Source: Zizania palustris (taxonomy: Eukaryota > Streptophyta > Magnoliopsida > Poales > Poaceae). Taken from it: 64,000 bases of DNA. The position numbers were made by a program, and so were the translations under genes. The notes under the pieces are model-generated. The model had not been told where the DNA came from. It made no database searches and worked only from the letters and a program-made list of their open reading frames with translations. This document shows positions 43,449-54,716 of the stretch, piece by piece (the first letter of the stretch is position 1; the number at the start of each line of letters is the position of its first letter). The DNA lies in contig JAAALK010000284.1 of assembly GCA_019279435.1 (NCBI GenBank), forward strand, positions 19,039,294-19,103,293, written 5' to 3'.

Positions 43449-44575
43449 CCCCCGGAAACCCCCGCGTTCACCCCTTGCTAACACTTGGAACGAACTCGAA
43501 CGAAACATCCGCGACACCCTTTTTAACGCCACACCACTGCCCGCGCTCCATCCACTGCTCGCTGTCGCCAAAGTCCTCCTCCACCCTCGGCGACCGCACC
43601 TGTGTGATCATCGACGCGACCCTGACCTCGTCCACCCCTATGTCACCGCTGAAGACCGCCGGAACTGCATCGCCGACGAGGACCCGAACTCCTTCGCCAC
43701 CCCCGCTCATCGCCGACCACAACCCGACGACCCCTAGCCTCGCCAATGGTACCATCTTGACCACTATGCTTTACTGGTTCCATTTTAGCCCTTAGATCTA
43801 GCCGTCGTCGCTCGGCGTGGCCGCTAGGCCCTCGCCGTCGCCGAAGAAGATGACCGACACCGGTAGAGTACCCATGCCGTGTCGGATTCAATCACGACTG
43901 TGCAATCGCGATCGGACGGTGTAGATTATATCGCATGTTCGGTTTAATCTAGCCCATCGGATCTCAGCGAAAGGGTACGTTTTAATCTGGATCATCCGTT
44001 AGTATTTAAAACCCGCATTTAATCTGAGCCATCCATCGCGTACCATTTCAATGTTTTAATCTTGGCCGTCCACGTCAACATAACACTCCCGCCTCGCCTG
44101 CAGCTGCCCGATCATGATCCAACGGTGATCCACGATCCGGCGCACGCGCATAGTGCGTGGGTTCATGGTGGATCCGGTTCACCATGGACCGACAACTGTT
44201 TTTAGATTTAAATAAAATTCCATAAATGGTTTTAAACTTCAAAAATTCATATCTTACTCATTTTAACTCCATATTTAACCATTTCAATTCCAAAAAATTT
44301 ATAATTTTATCCTCTACATGTTTATGCAATAAAAATAGTAGGTTTACTTTGAGTATTTTATTTTTATTTAATAGAGTGTTTAAAGACACTTTAAGATATA
44401 TTCTTCATTCTTTTAGAAAAATCCCTAACTCCATAAAATTGCCTTAAAATTCAAATAATAATTTCAGGGTAGTTCATGACTTCACTTCATGTATTTTATC
44501 CCAATAAAAACCTTTTTGTGGTTATGTGGTTTTAGAATGTTTATTTGATGTAATGTTTATTATATGTAACGAGAA

Positions 44576-44647
44576 GATTACGACGCCACCGAGGAGCCGG
44601 AATACTTCCCGGAAGTTCCTCCCTCACCCTTTGCTGATCAAGGCAAG
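44576..44647 (+). other. Peptide-like conserved stretch in the E7 LTR
   Basis: 24 codons reading DYDATEEPEYFPEVPPSPF then ADQGK, ending next to CAAGGCAAGTC, which resembles a GC-type splice donor (AG before GCAAGT). Compared with 63008-63079 in E11, 8 of 13 nucleotide differences are third-position, and 7 codons differ only synonymously. There is no ATG close upstream in this copy. It may be an exon of a leader ORF, a relic of one, or chance. No function is known to me. Confidence 0.4.
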
Positions 44648-45165
44648 TCACCAAACCAATCTTTTGAGCATATTGAACCCAGTTTTGTTAAACTATCGCT
44701 AAAACACATAGGTTATACATGCATTAGTAAAATGAAAGCCCTACATTATATTTATTTAGATCCCCGACCTTGAAGTGCAAACCCAAGCCATGCTATCTAG
44801 CCTAAACTCCTTGTCACCATATTATCAGTACTATTAGCTAGTGTCCGATGTATTGACACAATTGCTATAGGTTAAACATGAGTCATAGCAGTTTGGATTC
44901 TACTATATGATCCCCGTTATTCTTATCTCTGGAATTTAGTTGGTGATAGTGTTTTGGGTTAAGTGTGTATGCATGTGGGTTCCGGGTGCAAGCTAGGGCA
45001 TTGGTCGATAGCACCCGGGGAACTACAAGGATCGGTCTGCGGGATCCATTGCAATACATTTCCGTACTAACCACAAGTCTAGTGGGTAAGTCCTAACTAA
45101 GGTATGGAGTGTTCCAATCCGAGGCACCACTTGGAGATGGTTCAAGCAGTACCTGCAGGTGGCCT

Positions 45166-47153
45166 TGTAGGACCGAACGTAGCGACCAGAGGGGGGTGAA
45201 TGGGCGCCTTAAAAATTCTTTCGAATATATGGCCTTCTCCCAACACCCAACGCACCTCAAAAAGACTAAGCAACGATAAACGAACAGATGGCCTAAGTCT
45301 AAGGTATCTAGCCTAGAATCAACTGATATAAAACAGAGAACTACCAAAGCAGTGCAACTAGGTAGATGGACAAAGTATGTTAGGCCAAAACTTCTCAATG
45401 AAATGATCTAAGTATACATGAAGTGAGATGAGAAGTTATTGTTCAGATTTGTCTTCTGTTCGGAACTCGGCGAAGCCTGCTTCGCCTGTCGAGGTATGCT
45501 TCGGAGATGTTCGTCGAAGCCTGCTTCAGAGATGGTTGTAGAGGCCTGCTTCGGAGGTCAGCCGCGAAGTCAGCCGAAGGCTGTTGTGAGAGTGTCGAAG
45601 GTAGGATGTCTATCCTAGTTCGATTAACAAAGCGCGAAGTACGTTAAAGTGCGAAGTATGTCAAAGTCGGAGCCTGCTTCGAAGTATGTACTTCGAAGGC
45701 AAGGCTTCAAACACAGCTTCGAACCAAGTGCTTCGAAGCTAAACCTTCGAACAGTAAACTTCAAACGCAACACACAGACGGACGACCTTCGAACAAGGAA
45801 ACGAAGCCTGTCACACAACAGAAAGACCAATTTCGAAGCCTATACTCTACCTTCGAAAGGAGCAAGCTTCGAAAAGAGAAGCGAAGGCTGACACGTGACA
45901 GAGAAATTAAAACGAAGTCCATTAGAGAGATTAGCTTCGAAGCTAACTCCGAAGCCTAATCAAAATATCGACTTCGAACAGCTTGCAACTGAGAACACCT
46001 TCGCAATGACTATCGAAGCATGTGAAGCTGTTAGAGTGCAAAGTGTTCTGCGAAGCTAGAGACACGGCACAAAAATGAAGCCGAAGTTCAAGCGAAGCCT
46101 TCAAGGATGTTAGATCGAAGCCTGCCTCACGGAGCTGAGGGGCTTCGACCAGAGAAAGGGCTTCGGTAGAAAAATAGCCAGAAAAGGTACTCAGCCTAGT
46201 CTACTTCGATCAAAAAGGCTACGCAGAAAAAGCAAAAGCTGGCACTAGTGTACTGTTTCTACAGTGAATGAGTACTACTTGCAACAGCAAGAACTAGTAC
46301 ATCAAGCACGAAGAACACAGCCAACAGAGGATCAAACAGTGAACAAAAATGCACTCGGTACTCAAAGATTCTGATTCATAAACACTGACCGCACGCCTCG
46401 CACTCAACAGGGAACAAAAAACTCACTGCATTAATGAAGAACAAAATGAACGCATGCAGTAAACCAGTCTCTGGCGGCGCACAGAACCAGGAAGGGAAGA
46501 GAAGAAGAGCACAGGAACAAAAGTGACCCAAGGAATGATGAAAAAAGTGATGTCTAGAAGGGTAGTCCAAACCCTAGGGATTGGGGCCCTATTTATAGGC
46601 TGCCCAACACTAGGAATATTCTACCAGCCCCTTAGGGTTTTTACAGACGCAAGAAAGGAAAAGACTCTACTGCCCTTAGGTATTTTTACAGACACGACTG
46701 ACTGACTGTGGGCCTAGAGATACAGATGACTTATCCGGAAGCTAAGTTTTCATAGCGACGACAGCTTCTCTTCTGGACAGTCGGATACAAGATCGACGGT
46801 TGTCAGTTTTGCGCCGAAACTGACAAAGCCTCCACTGGCTTTGCCCTAGGTACCCGGATTGGGCCGGCCCGACTCCGCAGCTCTCTCAGCCCGGCAATCG
46901 CTCACCGCCCGTGTACCTGAGTCAGTCCTGGTCAACAGCCCAGTGGGTCTTCTACTGCTTCTGGCCCATGTACCCGGATTGGGCCAGCCAGACTTTGCAG
47001 CCTCCTCTGCCTGACAGTCGCTCGCTGCCCGTGTACCTGAGTCACACGTGGCCCATGAAACAGTAGATCTTCTTCTGTCCTCTTTGACTATCGTTGATAA
47101 TGACTCATCACTTCTAGAGCCATGAGGCCCAAGCTATTCAGCATGGCTCCTCA
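45166..47153 (-). mobile_element. E8 3' LTR (1988 bp)
   Basis: Minus strand TGAGGAGCC at 47153 to GGTCCTACA at 45166. Clearly the E6 LTR family by its ends, TATA region (46590-46597) and the paired 74-bp U3 repeats, but the middle (45440-46100), rich in TTCGAA motifs, is more diverged. Confidence 0.9.
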
Positions 47154-47169
47154 ATCTCCCCCTTGATGA

Positions 47170-48480
47170 GTGCATTGTCAACACTTCTCTTCTTCAGCTC
47201 TTCAGCACCTGCGAACAAATGTGGAAACACGAAAACAAAACACAAGAAAACAAAGAAGAAGAAAAATAAGGTAAAAAGTTTAACCCTAATGACCAAAAGC
47301 TGAACAAAAGCAAGAAGCGGTCATTATGGTTAACCAAAACGTAAAAGCTCAAAATGAGTGCGATTTCAGAACAACAAGGATATCAACAGAGTAAGAACTC
47401 CCCCTTAAACTAAGATCCCAAATTTCTCCCCCTTGTTGACAAGTGAACTCATCAAGCACTCAATAGAGACACAGACTCCCCCTGAAATGCAACTCCCCCT
47501 CAAAATATGCAGTGAATTCAACTGGAGTGCATAAGGAGTGCAAAAAGCATGCTTCTCAGATATGATTGACTACAATTACAACATCTAATAGATACAGCCA
47601 AAGACATACTGTAACGATACATGGCATGATCAGTGCAACAGATGATATCTAAAGAAAGTCATTTGCACGCATTTTTCAGTTTTTGCAAACAAAAACATCA
47701 CCACATGTTCCAATAAACAAGCAAGGTAAAGCATGAGATGCAAAAACTAACTGATATCTACCAAGATAAGCATTGTCCAAAACAAAGTGCTTCAGCAAAC
47801 TTGTTATTATTTCAATTTTCAAGCTTTTTCTTTTCCCTTTTTCATTGTTGCCAGGGATTATTTGCATGTCAAACCTTATGCTGACCGACCAAGTCAAGCC
47901 TAGGCCAGAACTGGACCATCAGAAGCTTAAGACATTGGTCTTGGCATACACTACAGTGTCCTAGTTCATACCAAAGTGCTATGGTACGCAGTCTAGAACA
48001 ATGCAATGCGACAAGACAAACCCACCTGGATCTTTTCAATTTTAAGCATAAAAAGGCATGGAATTTTCATTTTTCTGGTTTTTCATTATTTTATAGCACA
48101 TTTCCATGATTAAAGCATACAGATGTCCAAGTTGTATGTTTGCATCCAAGTCAGGAACTAGCAACGAGGCATGTAATAGATAGCAAGAACATTCAGCCTA
48201 CGCATGCTAGTTATCAGAAGCAATGGTGATCATTTTTCAATTTTAAAGCATAAAAAGCCATGCATATGACAGATATCAGACTTATCTAGCAAACTGAGAC
48301 AAGACATGATCATTTACAAGTAATCAAAAGCATGTACCAACTAGAATAAGTAAAGCAGTTCAATCATATAACAGAAGCAAGCTCAAAAGTGTGATATGTG
48401 AATATGCAAGATATGAACACACACACAAAAAAAAGACTCAAGAAAAGAGTAAAGAAGAAAGAAAACTGACACAAAATATC
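47170..48480 (-). other. E8 noncoding region between pol and 3' LTR
   Basis: 1.3 kb without a credible frame, colinear with E6 21887-23563 except that E6 carries the 26S rRNA insert. Contains the block shared by E5, E6 and E8 (about 47850-48036). Confidence 0.75.
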
Positions 48481-49518
48481 CTAAAAAGGATACACAACAC
48501 CCAAATCCCCTCGTAAACGCTCGAATGTAGACTGGTCTAGGGGTTTGGTGAAAATATCAGCCAACTGATGATGAGTATCAACATGAACAAGGTCAATGAC
48601 ACCTTTCTCATATTGATCCCGCAAGAAGTGAAAGCGCACATCAATGTGTTTGGTTTTTGAATGGAGACATGGGTTTTTCCCTACACTAATTGCATTGGTG
48701 TTGTCGCAAAACAAAGGAACTCTGGTAGGAAAGAACAACCCAAAATCTCGTAGAGTGGAAATCATCCAAACCAACTGTGAGCAGCAGCTAGCAGCAGCTA
48801 CGTACTCAGCCTCTGTGGTCGAAAGAGCAACTCCAGATTGCTTTCGAGAAGACCAAGAGACAAGAGAAGAACCAAGAAACTGGCAAGTACCGGAAGTCGA
48901 CTTGCGATCCAACCGGCACCCACCAAAGTCGGCATCCGAAAATACAGATAAATCGAGAGAAGATGATGCTGAATAGAAAAGACCAAGATCAGGCGCATAA
49001 GTGAGACACCTGAAGATGCGCTTGACAGCCTGCCGATGAGACGCGCGTGGTGAAGACTGAAAACGCGCGCAAAGTCCCACGACGAACTGTATGTCCGGTC
49101 TTGTTGCCGTCAAGTACAACAGCGAACCGATCATCCCTCGAAACTCCCTTTCATTGACCTTGACGCCGCTCTCGTCCTTGTCCAGACCCCCAGATGTGCC
49201 CATCGGGGTCATCTGCGGCTTCAACTCACCACCAAAGTCAAATTTCTTAAGCATGTCGCGAGTGTACTTACCTTGATGGATGAAGGTGTCGTCCTTGGTC
49301 TGCTTGATCTGGAGCCCTAAGAAGTACTTGAGCTCACCCATGAGGCTCATCTCAAACTCGTTGTGCATCTGCTCAGAAAACTTGGAAACAAGAGAATTAG
49401 TAGTACCGCCAAAGATAATATCGTCCACGTAAATCTGAGCAACTAAAAAATCTGAAGCATCTCTGAGCAAGAAAAGAGTTTTGTCCACAGAACCCATCAC
49501 AAAGCCCTTCCCCAACAA
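48481..49518 (-). CDS. E8 reverse transcriptase C-terminus and RNase H, open
   Basis: 345-codon uninterrupted minus-strand segment: IYVDDIIFGGTTNSLVSKF carries the catalytic YVDD, ELKYFLGLQIKQTKDDTFIH closes RT, EREFRGMIGSLLYLTATRPD leads to RNase H, with FSDADFGGCRLDRKSTSGTC, ALSTTEAEYVAAASCCSQ, CDNTNAISVGKNPCLHSKTK and HQLADIFTKPLD. It ends at a stop at 48481. Upstream to 49584 the RT continues (APRAWYDRL) with a stop near 49559 before the truncation. This is the best-preserved copia RT/RNase H in the window, but only the 3' part of a dead copy. Confidence 0.88.
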   Translation of the reverse strand: MLGKGFVMGSVDKTLFLLRDASDFLVAQIYVDDIIFGGTTNSLVSKFSEQMHNEFEMSLMGELKYFLGLQIKQTKDDTFIHQGKYTRDMLKKFDFGGELKPQMTPMGTSGGLDKDESGVKVNEREFRGMIGSLLYLTATRPDIQFVVGLCARFQSSPRASHRQAVKRIFRCLTYAPDLGLFYSASSSLDLSVFSDADFGGCRLDRKSTSGTCQFLGSSLVSWSSRKQSGVALSTTEAEYVAAASCCSQLVWMISTLRDFGLFFPTRVPLFCDNTNAISVGKNPCLHSKTKHIDVRFHFLRDQYEKGVIDLVHVDTHHQLADIFTKPLDQSTFERLRGDLGVVYPF

Positions 49519-49584
49519 AAATTGCTTTAACCGGTCATACCAAGCCCTAGGGGCTTACTTCAACCCGTATAAAGCTTTGTGCAA

Positions 49585-50353
49585 AAGGGGGTGCGACGTT
49601 AGCCGGGATGCGGCCCGGCGCGCCGGCGAAACCTAGAGCTGGTGACTATCGCTTGGAGCATTTCAGGCTGAGGTTTTGGCACGAGTTCTCGTGGTATGGG
49701 TCATCTCGTTACACTTTGGTGTTTGGGATGAGTGTGTGCCTTGTGGGTGCAGTGGTACACCTCTGATCAGAGTTTTAAATCTTTTCGAAAAGCCGAGCCC
49801 ACGGTCAAGGGCGGGTTGCGTGACTACTCGCAGTTAGTTTATTTTAATGAATGTGCATGATGACTTGGCATATAAGCATTGTTGAGCGAGGAGAGAAAAC
49901 GCACTCCTCGAGTTAGATGGTATTATATTGTTCATGTTTAATATTCTGCATGATTAAACTTGACTACACTAAATGCTATAACTGAAAAATGTATTTTTCC
50001 GCACTTTTAGCCATTATCATTCCTTTGTTATTATCCTACATTATTATTGTATTCTCAGTGGCTTGTTGAGTACTTTTTGTACTCATACCCGTTGGACAAA
50101 CACTTCAGAGGCTGCCTACTATGAGAAAGATGGTCTGGAGTAGCGACCCAGTCGAGAAGAAGATCTTGAAAAAGACATTCGTCATGTCATATTGTTTTTA
50201 TAGTTTCTTTTAATTTTACATTTATGTAATAATGTGGTCTGTGAACCACGAATGTTTGCTCGTATGTACGTTGTCGCATGATGAACCTCTTGTTATTATT
50301 GTTTTTCTATGGAAATTCAATAATGTTCCGATTTGGTAAATCGGGGCGTCACA
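49585..50353 (+). mobile_element. E7 3' LTR, second part
   Basis: From the E8 truncation point to GGGGCGTCACA at 50353. 49670-49920 aligns with 63716-63966 in E11 (GTTTTGGCACGAGTT, GGGTCATCTCGTTACACTTT, CCCACGGTCAAGGGCGGGTT). Ends with CA and is followed directly by E9 coding sequence (ATTAT as candidate target site). Confidence 0.88.
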
Positions 50354-50560
50354 ATTATGATACAGTAGAATGTGATGTTATTCCTATGACGATTTGTCAT
50401 TTGCTACTAGGTCGACCATGGAAATTTGATCGTGGCATTCAACATGATGGTCGCACTAATTAGTATTCATTTCAATGGAACAACAAAGAATTTGTCCTTC
50501 GACCAATGTCTCATAATAAATTTATGCTGATACAATGCAAAAGAATGAGGTAAATGTTGG
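50354..50560 (+). pseudogene. E9 protease tail (gypsy, E2-like)
   Basis: Plus strand. YDTVECDVIPMTICHLLLGRPWKFDRG matches the E2 protease end (VDTVECDVAPMSVCHILLGRPW). A stop follows in GRTNxYSF (CAG to TAG), then KEFVLRPM. The active-site part and gag lie upstream of the E7 insertion and are not in the window at this site. The E7 LTR end immediately before this marks where E7 inserted into E9. Confidence 0.8.
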
Positions 50561-51628
50561 AAGTAAGGAGTAAGAGAAAAATAAAACTGAGAAATCCGGT
50601 TCTGGAAATGAGAGTTACAAATCAAATGAGAATGGGAATAAAAGGGTGAAAAATAAAAGTTAGTTATCCTAGCCACTAAATCAGAACTAAGAGAAGTAAA
50701 TAAAAACTCAAATTGTGTGCACTTTGTGCTAGTATACAAAGATGTATTGATTTTTACTGATGATATCTCTTCTCTTCCAAGTGCTATCACAAATGTTTTG
50801 CAAGAGTTTGATAATGTTTTTCCGAAGAAGAAATACCGGTCGGTCTTCCCCCACTTCGAGGTATTGGATGTCAAATCGACCTTATACCAGGAGCTTATCT
50901 TCTAAACCGACCTTCGTATCGAGCCAATCCAGAGGACACGAAAGAAATACAGCGATAAGTACAAGCACTTCTTGAAAAATGGTATGTTCATGAAAGCCTT
51001 AGTCTTTGCGCAGTTCCTGTAATTCTAGTTCCTAAGAAAGATAGTACATAGCGCATGTGTGTAGATTGTAGAGTAATTAACAACATCAAAATTAGATATC
51101 AACATCCTATTCCTAAGTTACACGATATGCTTGATGAATTGAGTGGTGCTGGTATTTTCTCAAAAATTGATTTGAGCAGTGGGTATCATCAAATTAGAAT
51201 GAAAGAGCACGATGAGTGGAAAATTGCATTCAAAACAAAATTTAGTTTGTATGAGTGGTTAGTGATGCATGTCAGTTTAACTAATGCACCTAGTACATTC
51301 ATGAGACTAATGAATCATGTTTTGAGAGCCTTTATTGGAAATTTTGTGGTGGTTTATTTTTATGACATTTTGATACATAGTCGTGGAAAAGAAGAGCATG
51401 TTGACCATATTGTACAAGTGCTACAAGTACTTCGATCTAAAATTTTGTATGCTAACAAGGAGAATTGCACATTTTCCACAAACAAGGTTGTCTTTTGGGG
51501 CTTTGTTGTTTCTGCATAGGGAGTAGAAGTGGATGAATCTAAAGTTGAAGCAATCAAGAATTAGCCAACACCTGCCAATGTTAATCAAGTGAGAAGCTTT
51601 CATGGTCTTGCTAGGTTCTATCGACATT
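50561..51628 (+). pseudogene. E9 linker and reverse transcriptase, broken
   Basis: The linker (50720-50905, VLQEFDNVFPKK) has frameshifts and stops. RT: CVDCRVINNIKIRYQHPIP, GIFSKIDLSSGYHQIRMKE, FSLYEWLVMHVSLTNAPSTF, then VVVYFYDILIHSR where the catalytic motif should be Y-x-D-D: the first Asp is Tyr (TAT for GAT) at about 51361. FRSKILYANKENCTF and VNQVRSFHGLARFYRHF follow, with stops near 51518 and 51561 and a frameshift near 51630. Not active. Confidence 0.85.
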
Positions 51629-51629
51629 T

Positions 51630-52160
51630 TTGAAGAATTTCAGCACCATCGATGCGCCTTTAAATGAGCTCACCAAGGAAGGTGTTGAATTTGTTTGGGG
51701 TAAGTCAAAAACATTTCAAGAACTTAAGAAATGCCTAACTGAAGCACATTTGCTTGTTTTACCTGATTTTGACAAACCATTTGAAATTGAATGTGATGCT
51801 AGTGGTTTGGGTGTTGGTGGCATTTTGATACAAGAAGGAAAACCAGTAGCATACTTTAGAAAGAAACTTGGTGGTGCTCAATTAAATTATCTTGTTTATG
51901 ATAAAGAGTTGTATGCTTTGGTCCGTGTTCTAGACACTTGGCAACATTATCTATTGCCCAAAGAATTTATCATTCATTCTGATCATGAAGCACTAAAATT
52001 TGAGAGGGTAAGCTAAACTGAACCGTAGACATGCTAAATGGGTTGAATTTATTGAATCTTTCACATACATTGTAAAATACAATAATGACAAAGAAATTGT
52101 CGTTGCTGATGCATTGTCTCACAGGATTGTTCTTTTATCTCAACATGATATATTGATGAA
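51630..52160 (+). pseudogene. E9 RNase H, broken
   Basis: APLNELTKEGVEFVWGKSK, then FEIECDASGLGVGGILIQEG (first Asp), ELYALVRVLDTWQHYLLPKE (Glu region), IIHSDHEALKF (Asp). Frame lost after 52016, where the expected hinge and last acidic motif (VVADALSH type) appears in a different frame. Confidence 0.85.
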
Positions 52161-52259
52161 CCATACTATAAATGTAAAGATAAGAAAGGCTAGAAAAAAT
52201 TCATGTTTATGACGGGTTCTTGTTCCATGCTAACAAGCTATGTGTTCCAGATTTGTCCC

Positions 52260-53379
52260 TACGTTTGTTGTTGTTGCAGGAATCACATGGCAGAGGTTTA
52301 ATGGGACATTTTGGGAGATAAAAAATTTTGGTCATGTTGTCCAATAATTTTTATTGGCCAAAGATGCAACGAGATGTTGAATGATTTGTGCAGCAACGTG
52401 CCACATGCCATAAGGCTAAGTCCAAACTTAACCCATATGGCTTGTATACTCCACTTTCTGTTCCTAGTGCACCTTGTGAAGATATTAGCATGGACTTTAT
52501 TTTGGGATTGCCTAGGAGAAAAGGGGGATAAATTCCATATTTTTAACTGTGGATAGGTTTTCTAAAATAGCACACTTTATTCCTTGTCACAAGATCGATG
52601 ATGCTTCACATATTGCTGATTTATTTTTCAGGGAAATTGTGATAATATATGGGATGCCTAGGACCATTGTTTCAGATCGTGATGTGAAGTTTATGAGTTA
52701 CTTTTGTAAGACATTGTGGGACAAGCTTGGAACAAAATTGTTGTTTTCAACAACTTTTCACCCACAAACTAATGGTCAAACAACGGTGTTAAACCGTACA
52801 CTTTCCATGTTACTACGAACATTGATCAAGAAGAACTTGAAGGAATGGGGGGACTACCTTCCACATGTTGAATTTGCATACAATAGAGTTGTTCACTCAA
52901 CAACACAATTGTGGGTGTTTGAAGTGGTGTATGATTTTAAGCCAATCACACCGCTAGATTTGTTGCCACTTCCTTTTCAAGAGAGAGCAAACATGGATGC
53001 AACAAAGTGCGCTGTGTTTGTGAAAGCTATGCATCCAAAGAGCAAGGAATCTATAGAGAAGAAGTCATGGTATTTCCGTCAAAAGGAAAACAAAGGAAGA
53101 AAGAATATGCTTTTCAAATTGGGTGATCTGATTTGGGTGCATCTACACAAAGAGCGTTTTCCAAAGAAGCGCAAGTCTAAACTTATGCCACGTGTTGATG
53201 GTACATTCAAAGTGTTAGAGAAGATAAATGACAATGCATACAAGATTGAGCTTCCTGGAGATAACTACAATGTGAGTACTACTTTCAATATTGTTGATTT
53301 GTCACCGTTCTTTGGACTAGAACAAACAGAGTCGAGGACGACTCCTTTTCAAGAAGGGGGGATGATACAGACATCCTAG
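52260..53379 (+). pseudogene. E9 integrase, broken at the N-terminus
   Basis: The zinc-binding region (52280-52420) has stops and frameshifts. MDFILGLPRRKGG (about 52490) carries the first Asp. From 52549 a 276-codon open stretch runs: DRFSKIAHFIPCHKIDDASH, IVSDRDVKFMSYF (second Asp), HPQTNGQTTVLNRTL, where the usual E in QTEVVNRTL is Thr, so the catalytic Glu is probably lost. KLGDLIWVHLHKERFPKKRK and DLSPFFGLEQTESRTTPFQE form the C-terminus. No chromodomain is visible. Confidence 0.85.
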
Positions 53380-53577
53380 CATCAACATCATTTCCTTCCC
53401 CTAATGATCAAGATATTCCAAATCATTTTGAAGGAGCAATAACTTGCGCTCGTGCAAAGCAAATAAATCAACAGGTGAAATCGCTCCTAAATAAGAATAA
53501 CATTACACATGAAAATTAGTTTCTATCTAATGCCCATAATTTAATTGTTCTCATGTATGGCAACATTGAAGAGTGGA
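53380..53577 (+). pseudogene. E9 pol tail
   Basis: Continuation of the tail after integrase, slightly frameshifted: FEGAITCARAKQINQQVKSL, a stop, then LIVLMYGNIEEWM. Homologous to the E2-family tail at 8469-8781. Ends where a different sequence (TGTTGACACC) begins. Confidence 0.75.
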
Positions 53578-54480
53578 TGTTGACACCGAGATTTGGTAAA
53601 TACCAGGCCCACCAAAGATGTCACATGGTCAACATAAGTTAAAGAAGTCTGATCAAATATGGTCAAAGAAGTTTGTCCATGTGGTTACAATTTGACCAGA
53701 CATGAAGGAGCCAATGAAGGAGGGAAGATGAGGATGATCCAGAATCAGTTACAATGTAGATTACTTGGACGACAAGTCTTCGGACTAGAAATATGTATCT
53801 AATTAGCTAGGAAAACAACAACACAACCCTACAAACAACTACTCTTCGGTGCATCACCACTCTTGGCTTCCCAAGGTTAATCCCGGCAGGATTCGGCACT
53901 CGGAGTTGGGTTGCATCATTCGATCTCCGGCGAAGAGGTGAGTCCCGCCACCCCGATGGCCATATCAGCTAGGTCCTCTACCGGGTCCTCAAGGTGACGC
54001 ATCCTCACCTCCAAAGAAATCCGAGCCACGGCCGGTGCATGAGCGCTCATAACCTCCTCATTGGCCTCAAGATAGGGACCAATTTCAAAGGGGAACTTCT
54101 GTACGAAGGACTGAAAAAAAGGGAAAGAAGTCAAGAAAAAGAGGGTTATGATGTCATGGCAAATACAAGAATACTCACGTCGGCAGGCTTGGCAGGAACG
54201 ACCGATCGTCGAGCACCATCGGCAGAAGAAGCGGTAGTGTTGTCTTCTATTTTAGCCACCGGAGTGACGTGCGAGTCCTTCCCTTCAAGGCTGACCTAAG
54301 GGGCAGACAGACTAGCAGCACCAAGCATCGGCTACAGCCAAGGCCGATGTTGGTTATATGAAAAACAATGAAGGGTGAGAAAATGAGTGATAAAGATACC
54401 TGGCAGGTTACCATGGATGGCTCGGTGTGGCAGTGTGGGCTGCTATTCAAAATATGTTTAAGGTAGAGGAGAAGTAGATT
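53578..54480. other. LTR-like fragment of unknown family
   Basis: Starts TGTTGACACCGAG at 53578, a common LTR beginning, but I find no second copy, PBS or polypurine tract. 53890-54450 can be read as short frames on both strands with no family I recognise (for example 54134-53916 on the minus strand). Left unassigned beyond a probable LTR start. Confidence 0.35.
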
Positions 54481-54489
54481 GGGCCTATG

Positions 54490-54716
54490 ATGCGGAAACT
54501 ATCCGTTTTTTATACAGAATTTTCCCGTGAAATATCTATTTCCAACTAAAATTGTCGTGCCGTTTCTGGTTCTGTTTTCGAAAAAATATGTATTCATTTT
54601 TGGTCCACAAAATTCCATTTTTGGTCCACAAAATTCCATTTTCGTTTTCATATAAGCTTCTTCGTATCCATTTTTTTCGGAACAGACGGAAACTTTCCAC
54701 TCCATTTTCATCCCTA
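54490..54716 (-). mobile_element. hAT (Ac-like) transposon end, probable fragment
   Basis: On the minus strand the end reads TAGGGATGAAAATGGAG at 54716, followed by clustered GGAAA/CGGAAAC-type motifs (GGAAAGTTTCCG, GGAAATAGATATTTC, GGTTCTGT and similar), resembling the terminal and subterminal sequence of Ac/Ds-related hAT elements. No opposite terminus is visible, so the left limit is a guess and no transposase is present. Confidence 0.4.
54596..54637. repeat. Two perfect 21-bp tandem copies
   Basis: ATTTTTGGTCCACAAAATTCC occurs twice in direct succession, followed by a partial third start (ATTTTCG). It lies within the hAT-like end. Confidence 0.9.

Larger units (their letters stand above)
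42503..45165 (+). mobile_element. E7 3' LTR, first part (2.66 kb)
   Basis: TGTAACACCCCAAATTTTC start. AT-rich U3, then GC-rich sequence from 42930. Putative TATA box TATTTAAG at 43441-43448. A second AT-rich region (44200-44560), the peptide-like stretch at 44576-44647, and a conserved segment (44960-45110, GGGTTCCGGGTGCAAGCT) shared with E11 at 63418-63530. Interrupted at 45166 by E8 and resumed at 49585. With the second part the LTR is about 3.4 kb. The GC-rich open frames are not supported as genes. Confidence 0.88.
45166..49584 (-). mobile_element. E8 copia element, truncated (E6 family)
   Basis: Minus strand. 3' LTR 45166-47153, polypurine tract 47154-47169, noncoding region, and the RT-RNase H end of pol to about 49584, where it stops abruptly inside RT and E7 LTR sequence resumes. 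The 5' LTR, gag, protease, integrase and PBS are absent. The left flank is GGCCT. No right-hand duplication is possible because that end is deleted. Confidence 0.9.

Noticed and set aside
43321..43737. 138-codon plus-strand open frame and overlapping frames on both strands
   Set aside because: Same GC-rich LTR region in E7. Several frames on both strands are open at once.
53578..54480. 3' LTR of E9
   Set aside because: It does begin like an LTR just after the E9 pol tail, but there is no polypurine tract before it and no similarity to the E2 LTR, which belongs to the related family.
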